Positions 1-5,568 of a stretch of 10,350 nt of DNA are shown piece after piece (the first letter of the stretch is position 1; each line of letters begins with the position of its first letter). The position numbers and the translations under genes are program-made. The stretch comes from an uncultured Solirubrobacteraceae bacterium. Its GTDB lineage: Bacteria; Actinomycetota; Thermoleophilia; Solirubrobacterales; Solirubrobacteraceae. The stretch spans positions 1 through 10,350 of the forward strand of contig CADCVT010000453.1 of NCBI GenBank assembly GCA_902806215.1. Direction: 5' to 3'. Below the pieces are notes generated by a model, which saw only the letters and a program-made list of their open reading frames with translations, searched no databases and had not been told where the DNA came from.

Positions 1-2
1 CG

Positions 3-983
3 CCACCGTCGCGGCTGCCCGACGCGGTCGCCCGGGTCCGCCTGCCGGCGCTCACCGAGTCGCGCGAGCGGCTCGTGCGGATGCTCGGCGAGGACCCGCC
101 GAAGCTCGGGCGCATGGCCGACCTCGTCGAGACCGACCCGGGCCTCGCCGCCGCGCTGCTCGCCGCGGTCCGCGGCACCGCGAGCGTCCCGGCGGCGCTC
201 GAGAAGCTCGGGGCCGAGGCGATCGGCAAGGTCATCGCGGAGACCCCGACGTTCGACTTCTTCCAGCAGGCGACCGGCGCGCGCCTGCCGCCCGAGCGGT
301 TCCGCCTGCACGCGGTCGCGGCCCAGCGCGCTGCGCGGCGGCTGGCCGCGGCGGCCGAGCATCCGGCCATCGACGAGATCGCGGTGGCGGCGCTGCTGCA
401 CGACGTCGGCCGGCTCGTGCTCGCCGACGCGCACGAGGGCTACCCGCGCGACGTGCTCGAGGGGACGCGAACCCCGGAGGAGCGCGTGCGCGCCGAGCGG
501 CGGATCCTCGGCTACGACCACGCGACCGTCGGCGGCGCCGTCCTCGAGCGGTGGGGCCTGCCCGACCGCGTCGTCGGCTGGGTCACCGGCCATCACGATC
601 CCGAGGTCGGGCCCGAGGCCGCGATCGTCCGCCTGGCCGACATGCTCGCCCACTACGGCGCGGGCGCACCGGTCGATCCGCGGGCGCTGCTGCAGGCCGC
701 CGCGGAGCTCTCGCTGTCGCCGACCGACCTGCGCGCGGCGATGTTCGACCTCAACGCGCCGGCGGTCGGACGCCCCGAGCGGGCTGAGCCGTCGCCGCTG
801 ACCGAGCGCGAGCGCGACGCGCTGCGCGGCCTCGCGTCCGGCAAGGCGCTCCAGGACATCGCGGACGAGCGCGGCTCGTCCGTCTCGACCGTGCGCACGC
901 ACCTGCACAACGCGTACAAGAAGGTCGGCGCGGCCGACCGCGCGCAGGCGGTCCTCATCGCGACCGAGAAGGGCTGGATCTAG
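3..983 (+). CDS. HDOD/HD-domain signalling protein with C-terminal LuxR-type HTH (5' partial)
   Basis: The frame is open to the left edge, so the true start lies upstream. An ATG at 75 falls inside the HDOD domain and would cut off conserved sequence (LPALTESRERLVRML, from about 48). The fold continues through DLVETDPGLAAALLAAV and an AALEKLGAEAIGKVI segment, then an HD motif (LLHDVGR, His-Asp at 399-404) and GHHDPE near 588. HDOD proteins are helical regulators of stress and signalling pathways, and most lack nuclease or phosphodiesterase activity. From 798 the protein ends in a LuxR/GerE DNA-binding domain (LTERERDALRGLASGKALQDI, then SVSTVRTHLHNAYKKVG). This makes it a likely transcription regulator whose input is the HDOD module. 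What it senses and its targets are not visible. The gene ends in TAG and runs toward the dyad-rich gap that follows. Confidence 0.85.
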   Translation, partial: PPSRLPDAVARVRLPALTESRERLVRMLGEDPPKLGRMADLVETDPGLAAALLAAVRGTASVPAALEKLGAEAIGKVIAETPTFDFFQQATGARLPPERFRLHAVAAQRAARRLAAAAEHPAIDEIAVAALLHDVGRLVLADAHEGYPRDVLEGTRTPEERVRAERRILGYDHATVGGAVLERWGLPDRVVGWVTGHHDPEVGPEAAIVRLADMLAHYGAGAPVDPRALLQAAAELSLSPTDLRAAMFDLNAPAVGRPERAEPSPLTERERDALRGLASGKALQDIADERGSSVSTVRTHLHNAYKKVGAADRAQAVLIATEKGWI

Positions 984-988
984 GCGGG

Positions 989-1002
989 CGCGGAGCTCCG
1001 CG
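989..1002. repeat. 14-bp perfect palindrome just after the HDOD-LuxR stop
   Basis: CGCGGAGCTCCGCG is self-complementary and begins 5 bp past the TAG. As RNA it could form only a short stem (about 5 bp with an AGCT loop), and no T-tract follows. It is therefore a weak terminator candidate. A related CGGAGCTC block sits at the opposite end of the gap (1335-1342), overlapping the DUF72 stop. Confidence 0.4.
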
Positions 1003-1141
1003 TCGCTCCCGATCTGCCGGGCCGTCGGCTGGTCCGACCACTGCGTCAGTGAGGACCTGGGAGTCGGCTTGCCGCGGCGCTCGCATCAACGCGGTCGAGG
1101 TGTCGCGAGACGAGAAAAGAACGAGGATCTCGCCACGGATT

Positions 1142-1181
1142 TGTAAGCCCCCGCTTACACCGGTGTAAGCGCACGCTTACA
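1142..1181. promoter_or_regulatory. Array of four alternating TGTAAGC/GCTTACA heptamers, operator-like
   Basis: TGTAAGC (1142-1148), GCTTACA (1153-1159), TGTAAGC (1164-1170) and GCTTACA (1175-1181) alternate with exactly 4 bp between each, giving an 11-bp period, close to one helical turn. The inner 18 bp, GCTTACACCGGTGTAAGC, is a perfect palindrome, and the outer pair extends to TTTGTAAGC/GCTTACAAA (1140-1183). Perfect half-sites at one-turn spacing are typical of operators bound cooperatively by dimeric regulators such as the TetR family; no regulator can be named. The array is about 157 bp from each flanking stop codon. The same sequence could form 7-bp stems with 4-nt loops in RNA from either strand, so a bidirectional 3'-end structure is an alternative. 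Confidence 0.6.
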
Positions 1182-1207
1182 AACCTCAGCCGAGACACCT
1201 CGCCCAC

Positions 1208-1263
1208 GGAGGAGCGCCACCGGCGGCCAGCCGCGTCCTGAGGCGAGATCGGGAGGAGCGCCA
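1208..1263 (+). repeat. 12-bp direct repeat GGAGGAGCGCCA, 44-bp period
   Basis: Two exact copies lie at 1208-1219 and 1252-1263, right of the heptamer array. Both resemble a Shine-Dalgarno core (GGAGG), but no start codon follows at a usable distance, so a translation role is unlikely. The GAGCGCC part also pairs with GGCGCTC at 1076-1082 on the other side of the array. Confidence 0.5.
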
Positions 1264-1340
1264 GAACGCGAAGAGACCTGCTGCCCTGACTGACGCAGTT
1301 CGGGACCGATACCGGCCCGAGCCATCCGGAAATACGGAGC

Positions 1341-2228
1341 TCAGGGAGAAGCGAGCAGCTCGCGCATCCGCGCGGCAGCCACCGGAGCGTCGGATCCCCG
1401 GTTGTTGTTGAACATCATCCGAACCTCGGACGCATCCGAGGCGAGCTCGCGAGCGCGCGTGCCGAGCTCCGACAGCTCCTCGTCCGAGTACGACCACGCG
1501 AAGCGCTCGGCAACCGAGCGCCCGCGCATGTAGCCCTCGACGTTGCGGCCGTGGAGGCGCAGGTAGGCGATGTCGCTCCGCGTCGCCGCGTCCACCGGCG
1601 GCATCATCGTCGGCGCCCTGCCCTGCGGCGCGTCGACCGCGACCCACGCGGCCTGCGCGTCCTCGTACCAGCCGAGCGTCTCTTCCAGGCGATCCGGCTT
1701 CACCCACGCGCGGTGGCGCAGCTCGATCGCCACGGGGTGCGGCGCGAGCGCCTCGACGAGCGCGCGCAGCTCGTCGAGCTCGTGCTTGCGCGGCTCGAAC
1801 GCCGGCGAGAGCTGCAGCAGAAACGTCGCGAGCTTGCCGGCGTCGACCAACGGGGCCACGGTCTCGAGCGTCGCGGCGCACATCGCCTGCTCGAGCGCGG
1901 TGTCGAGGACGACGCGGCCGCGGGGCCCGACCGAGGCGCGGTCGCGCAGCTCGGGCGGCAGCGAGCCGACCGGCGCGGCGTGCCGCGACAGCGCGCGGTG
2001 CAGCTTGACGTCGAACGTGAACCCGTTCGGCGTGATCTCCGCCCAGCGCGCGACCGTCTTGCGGTCCGGCAGCGCGTAGAACGTCGAGTTGACCTCGACG
2101 GCCTCGAAGCGCTCGGCGTACCAGGGCAGCCGGTCCCGGGGCGGCAGGCCCCTCGGGTACCACTCCTCGACGAAGCCGGGATCGGCCCACGACGACGTCC
2201 CGACGACGATCCTGCCTTCATCCGCCAT
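1341..2228 (-). CDS. DUF72 family protein (YecE-like)
   Basis: The 295-residue product matches the DUF72/YecE family of predicted TIM-barrel proteins. It has GTSSW at 10-14, VEVNSTFY at 44-51, AIELRHRAW at 167-175, YLRLHGRN at 222-229 and MMFNNNRG at 271-278. The family has no settled function; nuclease-like or endonuclease IV-like roles have been proposed from fold alone. The start chosen is the ATG at 2228, because it is preceded by GAGGA 4 bp upstream and gives the usual short N-terminus ahead of the first barrel strand. The frame stays open upstream, but that sequence is the hairpin region and is not family-like. It follows the catalase-like gene by 25 bp in the same direction, so the two are likely co-transcribed. 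Confidence 0.9.
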   Translation of the reverse strand: MADEGRIVVGTSSWADPGFVEEWYPRGLPPRDRLPWYAERFEAVEVNSTFYALPDRKTVARWAEITPNGFTFDVKLHRALSRHAAPVGSLPPELRDRASVGPRGRVVLDTALEQAMCAATLETVAPLVDAGKLATFLLQLSPAFEPRKHELDELRALVEALAPHPVAIELRHRAWVKPDRLEETLGWYEDAQAAWVAVDAPQGRAPTMMPPVDAATRSDIAYLRLHGRNVEGYMRGRSVAERFAWSYSDEELSELGTRARELASDASEVRMMFNNNRGSDAPVAAARMRELLASP

Positions 2229-2232
2229 GGAA

Positions 2233-2237
2233 TCCTC
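2233..2237 (-). promoter_or_regulatory. Ribosome binding site of the DUF72 gene
   Basis: On the minus strand GAGGA lies 4 nt before the ATG at 2228 and 3 nt after the foot of the first hairpin. It fixes the start and places the ribosome site against a 13-bp stem, so folding could influence initiation. Confidence 0.6.
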
Positions 2238-2240
2238 GGC

Positions 2241-2269
2241 GGGAGAATCGCCCTCAGGGCGATTCTCCC
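2241..2269. repeat. Perfect 13-bp hairpin at the catalase-like/DUF72 junction
   Basis: GGGAGAATCGCCC (2241-2253) and GGGCGATTCTCCC (2257-2269) are exact reverse complements around a 3-nt loop, TCA. Read on the minus strand, that loop is the TGA stop codon of the catalase-like gene. There is no T-tract after it in either direction, so it is not a classical intrinsic terminator. An RNA-stability or attenuation element, or a REP-type dispersed palindrome, fits better. Confidence 0.75.
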
Positions 2270-2913
2270 AAGGCAATCGGCCCCTGGGCCGATTGCCCGC
2301 GGCCTTCCTGCGAGCCCTTGTACGCCCCGCGGCGCCAGCGCTGCAACGGCCCGGCGGGCGCGATGCCCGCACCGGTGTGCCACGGGTTGAAGCGCAGGTC
2401 CTCTGCGACGTCGTCCGGGCAGCGCGCGCCGAGCGCGAGCCGCGCGATCGGCACGAACTTGCCGCCGACCCCCGCGAGCGCGAGGTCGAACGCCCCGCGG
2501 CCCCGCGGGAGCGCGCCGACGAGCCGCAGCCGCCCGCCGATCCGGTACGGCAGCACGCTCGAGTACGCCTGGTCGGACAGCAGCCCCGGCAGGATCAGGT
2601 GGTGCAGCACCGGCACGTCGAGCGACGTGTTCATGAGGAAGTCCTGGTGGAGCCCAGGACCGTGGACGTCGCACAGGCGGATGGCGAGCCCGATCGTGTC
2701 CGGGAGCGGCTCGGGAAGACCGACGCCGCGCGAGATCCGCGCCAGCGCGACGTGCGTTCCCTCCTCGTCGAACAACGGCGATCCCGTGCGCGCGACGCCC
2801 GGGACGTGGAGCGTCGCCTGGAACGCCTCGCCGTCGGGATGGAAGATGCGCGAGCCGCGCAGCGCCGAGAGCCCGGCCCAGATGGGGGTGGTGATGCCGA
2901 TGCAACGCGCCAT
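2254..2913 (-). CDS. Small catalase-superfamily heme protein
   Basis: The 219-residue product resembles a minimal catalase fold. RIFHPDGEAF at 22-31 corresponds to the RxxH...G segment carrying the distal catalytic histidine (H25). FLMNTSLDVP around 92-101 may supply the distal asparagine. YSSVLPYRIG lies at 117-126. RFNPWHTGAGIAPAGPLQRW from 174, then RRGAYKGSQ, matches the catalase FxP...PGIxPSxDxxLQxR...Y segment, with Y198 as the likely proximal heme ligand. It is far shorter than true catalases (about 480 residues or more), so peroxidase-like or other heme chemistry is more likely than classical catalase activity. The last dozen or so residues are encoded by the two hairpins and look non-conserved. 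The ATG at 2913 has only a weak ribosome site (AGGA about 11 nt away). It heads a two-gene unit with DUF72. Confidence 0.75.
   Translation of the reverse strand: MARCIGITTPIWAGLSALRGSRIFHPDGEAFQATLHVPGVARTGSPLFDEEGTHVALARISRGVGLPEPLPDTIGLAIRLCDVHGPGLHQDFLMNTSLDVPVLHHLILPGLLSDQAYSSVLPYRIGGRLRLVGALPRGRGAFDLALAGVGGKFVPIARLALGARCPDDVAEDLRFNPWHTGAGIAPAGPLQRWRRGAYKGSQEGRGQSAQGPIALGESP
2272..2297. repeat. Perfect 12-bp hairpin, second of a tandem pair
   Basis: GGCAATCGGCCC (2272-2283) and GGGCCGATTGCC (2286-2297) pair exactly around CT. It is 2 bp (AA) from the first hairpin and shares its core pattern (AATCG followed by CCC, loop, GGG, then CGATT), suggesting the two are related units. It lies inside the 3' end of the catalase-like reading frame. 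Confidence 0.75.
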
Positions 2914-2957
2914 ACCCGATCAAGTCCTGGCGACTCGCGCCGACTCATCCGGGGGCC
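2914..2957. promoter_or_regulatory. Divergent promoter region, catalase-like gene / PilZ gene
   Basis: These 44 bp separate two divergent starts and must hold sequences serving both, unless one transcript is leaderless. CGACTC occurs twice (2931-2936 and 2941-2946). I see no consensus -35/-10 pair. Confidence 0.35.
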
Positions 2958-3596
2958 ATGCTCGCTCCCCCGAAACAGGTGCTTCCCCTGCGCCCGCACG
3001 ACCGCGTGCTGGTGCTGGTGGAGTCGTTTCCGTCGCTCGCCGCGACGGTGGTCGGGACCACCCGCACGGAGGCGACGCTGCTGCTCGACCAGAGCGGCGT
3101 CCCGGCGCGGATGCTGCACCGGCGCCCGGCGGCCCTCGAGGTCATGGTCGAGCGCCGGCGCTACCGCGGCGACGGCTTCCTGGCGATGGTCGCGCGGCGC
3201 GGCAAGGTGCGCGACGACGCGATCGCCTTCCACTTCACCGACGCGGAGTCGCCGATCCGGCGCGTGCACCCGCGGGCGCCCGCGGTGCTGCCGGTGACGG
3301 TCGTGCCGGTCGGCAACCCGCTGCTGCCGGCGCGGGCGCTGACCGTCGACCTCTCGGCCGGCGGCGCGCTCGTGCGCGGCTCGGCCGGACTGGGGCTGCA
3401 GCACGGCACGCCACTGCTGCTGCACATCGAGCTGCCGGACGAGGACCTTCCGATCCCCGCACGCGGCGCGGTCGTCCGCCAGACGGCGGACGGGCTGACC
3501 GGCGTGCGCCTCGACACGATGCGCGACGCCGATCGCGCGCTCGTGGTCGAGTGGGTCCTCAGCCAGGCGACCCTGCTCGACCAGAGCGACGACTGA
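2958..3596 (+). CDS. PilZ-domain protein, likely cyclic-di-GMP responsive
   Basis: The 212-residue product has an N-terminal beta-rich domain (about 10-95) and a C-terminal PilZ domain. The c-di-GMP-binding signatures are intact: RxxxR as R102-VHP-R106, and DxSxxG as DLSAGG at 131-136, about 25 residues later as usual. The layout resembles YcgR-type two-domain proteins, in which c-di-GMP binding changes the contact with a motor, secretion or biosynthetic partner. No partner is encoded nearby. There is no signal peptide or membrane segment, so it is cytoplasmic. The ATG at 2958 is preceded by a G-run (2951-2955). Its stop is 3 bp from the stop of the convergent small basic gene, with no terminator between them. 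Confidence 0.85.
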   Translation: MLAPPKQVLPLRPHDRVLVLVESFPSLAATVVGTTRTEATLLLDQSGVPARMLHRRPAALEVMVERRRYRGDGFLAMVARRGKVRDDAIAFHFTDAESPIRRVHPRAPAVLPVTVVPVGNPLLPARALTVDLSAGGALVRGSAGLGLQHGTPLLLHIELPDEDLPIPARGAVVRQTADGLTGVRLDTMRDADRALVVEWVLSQATLLDQSDD

Positions 3597-3599
3597 GAG

Positions 3600-3992
3600 C
3601 TACGGCGTGACCGGCGGGGTCGTGGCCGGAGCGGTGTAGACGGCCTCGGGGCCGGCGACGACGGGCTCCTGCACGACGACGGTCTCGGTCTTCTTGCCGC
3701 GCAGCTTGTCGCGGTTCTTGATCGCAGCGGCGAGGCCACCAGCGATGCCGAGCAGCGCGACGTTCTTGCCCTTGCCGCTGGGCTTGACCTTCTTGGCGGC
3801 TGCGGCCGACGGCAGCGCCTTCGTCACGGCGCCGAAGATCTTCTGGGCGTTGGACTGCGGCTGCGGCTTGCGGCGTCCGGGCAGCGACGGGCGGCCGACA
3901 CGCGGCGCGGTGCGGGTCGTACGAGCGGTGGTGGTGGCGGGGCGACGCATCGTCGTCTGACGGGGCGTACGCCGGGGGGACGTGGTGGGCAT
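3600..3992 (-). CDS. Small, very basic hypothetical protein with one hydrophobic segment
   Basis: I do not recognise this 130-residue protein. Residues 1-48 are rich in Arg, Thr and Pro (MPTTSPRRTPRQTTMRRP, then repeated TTAR/TTRT), as in a disordered nucleic-acid-binding tail. Residues 50-75 are Ala/Lys-rich (QKIFGAVTKALPSAAAAKKV), followed by a short hydrophobic stretch NVALLGIAGGLAAAI (77-91) and a basic IKNRDKLRGKK. The tail (102-130) is Val/Pro/Thr-rich. The hydrophobic run is short for a membrane helix. A DNA-binding or membrane-proximal structural protein is conceivable, but the function is unknown. The ATG at 3992 was chosen; a TTG at 4061 coincides with a promoter-like TTGACA and GTG codons lie between, so the N-terminus is uncertain. 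Codon bias supports coding. Confidence 0.65.
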   Translation of the reverse strand: MPTTSPRRTPRQTTMRRPATTTARTTRTAPRVGRPSLPGRRKPQPQSNAQKIFGAVTKALPSAAAAKKVKPSGKGKNVALLGIAGGLAAAIKNRDKLRGKKTETVVVQEPVVAGPEAVYTAPATTPPVTP

Positions 3993-4030
3993 ACGTGTTG
4001 GCGTACCCACCACTCGCCGCAGTGCACGAG

Positions 4031-4061
4031 TCCTTACGTGCCAGCCGGGCCAGCCTGTCAA
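4031..4061 (-). promoter_or_regulatory. Candidate promoter of the small basic gene
   Basis: On the minus strand an exact TTGACA (plus coordinates 4056-4061) is followed 17-19 bp later by an AT-containing stretch (CGTAAGGA, 4031-4038), which is a poor -10. An exact -35 hexamer is notable in such GC-rich DNA, and it sits in the 84-bp gap between the eRF1-like stop and the ATG at 3992. Confidence 0.4.
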
Positions 4062-4076
4062 CGCGCGACGACCGAT

Positions 4077-5228
4077 CTAGAAGCGGAGCGCCGCTGCGAT
4101 GCCGTCATGCTCGGCGAGATCGTTGTGTCGGCGGAGCGACATGACCTCCGCGCGCTGTTCGATGGCAACCTCGACGGCCCACTCGATGAGGTTCGGATGC
4201 TCGCGCATCGCCTCGCCGTCGACCGGGCACGTGCGGGCCTCGTCGGCCGACGCCCAGCGGCAGCGCGGGCATACGACGCCCGGGCGCTCGACGCCAGGCT
4301 CGAGCAGCAGGGTCGCGACGCGGCGCTCGTACAGCGCGGGCAGCGTGTCGGCCAGTCCGCGCACGCCGCTCGCCCCGACCGCGTCGAGCGCGGCACGCTC
4401 GCGGTGCGTCTCGTCCATCTGCAGCAGCGGCTCCACCTTCTCGCGGATGGCCTGCGGCGACTGCCAGTCCGCGCCGGCGTCGAAGCGGCCGATGACGCGG
4501 TCGCGCAGCTCCTGCGAGAGGTGGCTCAGCAGCAGCGTGTAGTAGCGATCCGAGGTGCCGATGAGGATCCGCTCGTAGCGGTTGCGCTCGTCGGCGGCGC
4601 GGAGCAGCTCCGCGGCACCCTTCGCGAACTGCTTCTCCTCCATCCCGACATGGCGCTCGTAGCGCTGCGCCGACATGCCGCCGGCGCTCGAGCGCCCGCC
4701 GTGGTCGTCGCTGATCGTCGCGGCCTCCTCGAGCCGGTCGCCTCGACCCTCGAGCAGCCGGGCGTCGTCGCCGTCGACCAGCAGGACCGCCCAGCGGTCG
4801 GCCACGCCGATCTCCGCGAGCGGCTCGATCGACGGCCGGTCGGCGATGAACACGCGGTTGTCGACCGGACGCGGAAGCCGGACGACCTCGAACAGGTCGG
4901 CGGGGCCGCAGACGAACAGCGCGAGCGCATGGGCACCCTCCGCCCAGCCGTCGTCGAGGTTCTCGTCGAGCGCGTCGCGGGTGCGCGAGACGTCCTCGCG
5001 CAGAGCCATGTGCGTGTCGTGGTCGAGCTCCTCCTCGCCCTCGACGGCGCGCCCGGCCTCGTCGAGCAGCGAGTTGACGGCCGTCTGCCGGTTGACGGGC
5101 GCGGCGAGGTTGGCGGCGGGATCGAGGTTCAGGTACAGCGAGAGGACGCGCCCGCCGGCGGGCGCCTCGAACGTCGCCAGGCGCTGGAGGCGCTCGGGGC
5201 TGACGTCGCTGGTCTGCATCGATGGCAT
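4077..5228 (-). CDS. Bacterial eRF1/Vms1-like protein (baeRF family), putative peptidyl-tRNA hydrolase
   Basis: The 383-residue product has the three-domain layout of bacterial eRF1/Vms1 homologues. The N-terminal domain (about 10-130) includes RVLSLYLNLDP. The middle eRF1 domain 2 (about 145-280) has WAVLLVDGDDARLLEG and the loop GGMSAQRYERH (183-193), whose Q188 is in the place of the catalytic glutamine of Vms1/eRF1 proteins. The C-terminal domain ends in DGIAAALRF. A zinc-ribbon-like CPRC (320-323) and CPVDG (334-338) is inserted; only three cysteines are present. Vms1/ANKZF1 enzymes release nascent chains from stalled ribosomes, and the bacterial role is inferred by homology. The ATG at 5228 or the one at 5219 may be used; neither has a strong ribosome site. 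It follows the small acidic gene by 10 bp, so the two are probably co-transcribed. Confidence 0.8.
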   Translation of the reverse strand: MPSMQTSDVSPERLQRLATFEAPAGGRVLSLYLNLDPAANLAAPVNRQTAVNSLLDEAGRAVEGEEELDHDTHMALREDVSRTRDALDENLDDGWAEGAHALALFVCGPADLFEVVRLPRPVDNRVFIADRPSIEPLAEIGVADRWAVLLVDGDDARLLEGRGDRLEEAATISDDHGGRSSAGGMSAQRYERHVGMEEKQFAKGAAELLRAADERNRYERILIGTSDRYYTLLLSHLSQELRDRVIGRFDAGADWQSPQAIREKVEPLLQMDETHRERAALDAVGASGVRGLADTLPALYERRVATLLLEPGVERPGVVCPRCRWASADEARTCPVDGEAMREHPNLIEWAVEVAIEQRAEVMSLRRHNDLAEHDGIAAALRF

Positions 5229-5238
5229 GCCGAGGCGG

Positions 5239-5568
5239 TTACCCAGCTTCGGGGTCGTCCACGACCTCGGAGACCCGCTCCTCGTCGGCGCCGCCGTACT
5301 CGACGCCGGCCAGGTCGCTCTCGGTCTCCGGCGTGAACGCGTCGCTCAGCGGGTCGCCCTTGCCGTCGCCGTGCTGGGCGTTCTCGATGAGGTCGCGCTC
5401 GGCGAGCTCGAAGCCCTCGGCCTCGCCGCCGCCGCCCTCGTAGACGGCGCGCATCTCGGGCTCGAAGTCGTTCTCGTCACCCGCGGTGCCGCCGATCTGG
5501 CCGGCGGCCGCGGCCGCGGCAGCCTCCTCTTCGCGGATGAGGTCGTCGTCAGGCGTTCTCTCGGTCAT
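5239..5568 (-). CDS. Small acidic hypothetical protein
   Basis: A 109-residue strongly acidic protein. It starts MTERTPDDDLIREEEAAAAA, followed by QIGGTAGDENDFEPEMRAVYEG, a Gly-rich GGGGEAEGFELAERDLIENA (45-64), HGDGKGDPLSDAF, and an acidic tail. I recognise the general pattern (a Glu/Ala-rich start, then EGFELAE...LIENA.HGD) from small uncharacterised actinobacterial proteins, but no function is known to me. It has no signal peptide, membrane segment or cysteine. The ATG at 5568 is preceded by GAAGG about 7 nt away, a fair ribosome site. The frame continues upstream as a long open frame antisense to other genes, which is not coding. It is the first gene of a two-gene unit with the eRF1-like protein and is divergent from the phosphoesterase. 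Confidence 0.75.
   Translation of the reverse strand: MTERTPDDDLIREEEAAAAAAAGQIGGTAGDENDFEPEMRAVYEGGGGEAEGFELAERDLIENAQHGDGKGDPLSDAFTPETESDLAGVEYGGADEERVSEVVDDPEAG

Larger units (their letters stand above)
1040..1299. repeat. 11-bp inverted repeat pair bounding the heptamer array
   Basis: ACTGCGTCAGT at 1040-1050 has its exact reverse complement ACTGACGCAGT at 1289-1299. CGAGGTGTC at 1096-1104 likewise pairs with GACACCTCG at 1194-1202, GGCGCTC (1076-1082) with GAGCGCC (1212-1218), and CGGGCCG (1018-1024) with CGGCCCG (1313-1319). All pairs occur in mirror order about a centre near 1150-1170. Spacings differ between the arms, so it reads as a degenerate long inverted repeat. No target-site duplication was found at the outer ends. 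Confidence 0.5.
984..1340. other. Convergent intergenic region without a gene, rich in dyad repeats
   Basis: No convincing coding frame was found. The open frames reading through it from the DUF72 side lack family sequence, and the best small minus-strand frame (ATG near 1087, about 43 codons) has low-complexity Arg/Pro/Ala content and no ribosome site. Both flanking genes point into it. It holds a heptamer array at 1142-1181, a 14-bp palindrome CGCGGAGCTCCGCG (989-1002), a short hairpin CACTG-CGT-CAGTG (1039-1051), a 12-bp direct repeat GGAGGAGCGCCA (1208-1219 and 1252-1263), and several blocks repeated in inverted order on its two sides. Confidence 0.8.

Noticed and set aside
1142..1181. 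CRISPR array
   Set aside because: Repeats are only 7 bp with 4-bp spacers and alternate in orientation; no cas gene is nearby.
1208..1215. Ribosome binding site for a small gene after the heptamer array
   Set aside because: No ATG, GTG or TTG occurs at suitable spacing downstream of GGAGGAG.
1040..1299. Intact insertion sequence or integron-type site
   Set aside because: No transposase or integrase coding sequence and no target-site duplication; only degenerate inverted blocks remain.
1186..2190. Minus-strand open frame overlapping the DUF72 gene in another frame
   Set aside because: Translation is Arg/Ala/Gly low complexity, whereas the DUF72 frame carries all family motifs.
2241..2297. 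Pair of rho-independent terminators
   Set aside because: Stems are perfect but no T-tract follows on either strand, and the DUF72 ribosome site is immediately downstream.
2089..3610. Plus-strand open frames opposite the catalase-like gene and overlapping the PilZ gene in other frames
   Set aside because: No motif; Arg/Pro-rich shadows of genes with recognised domains.
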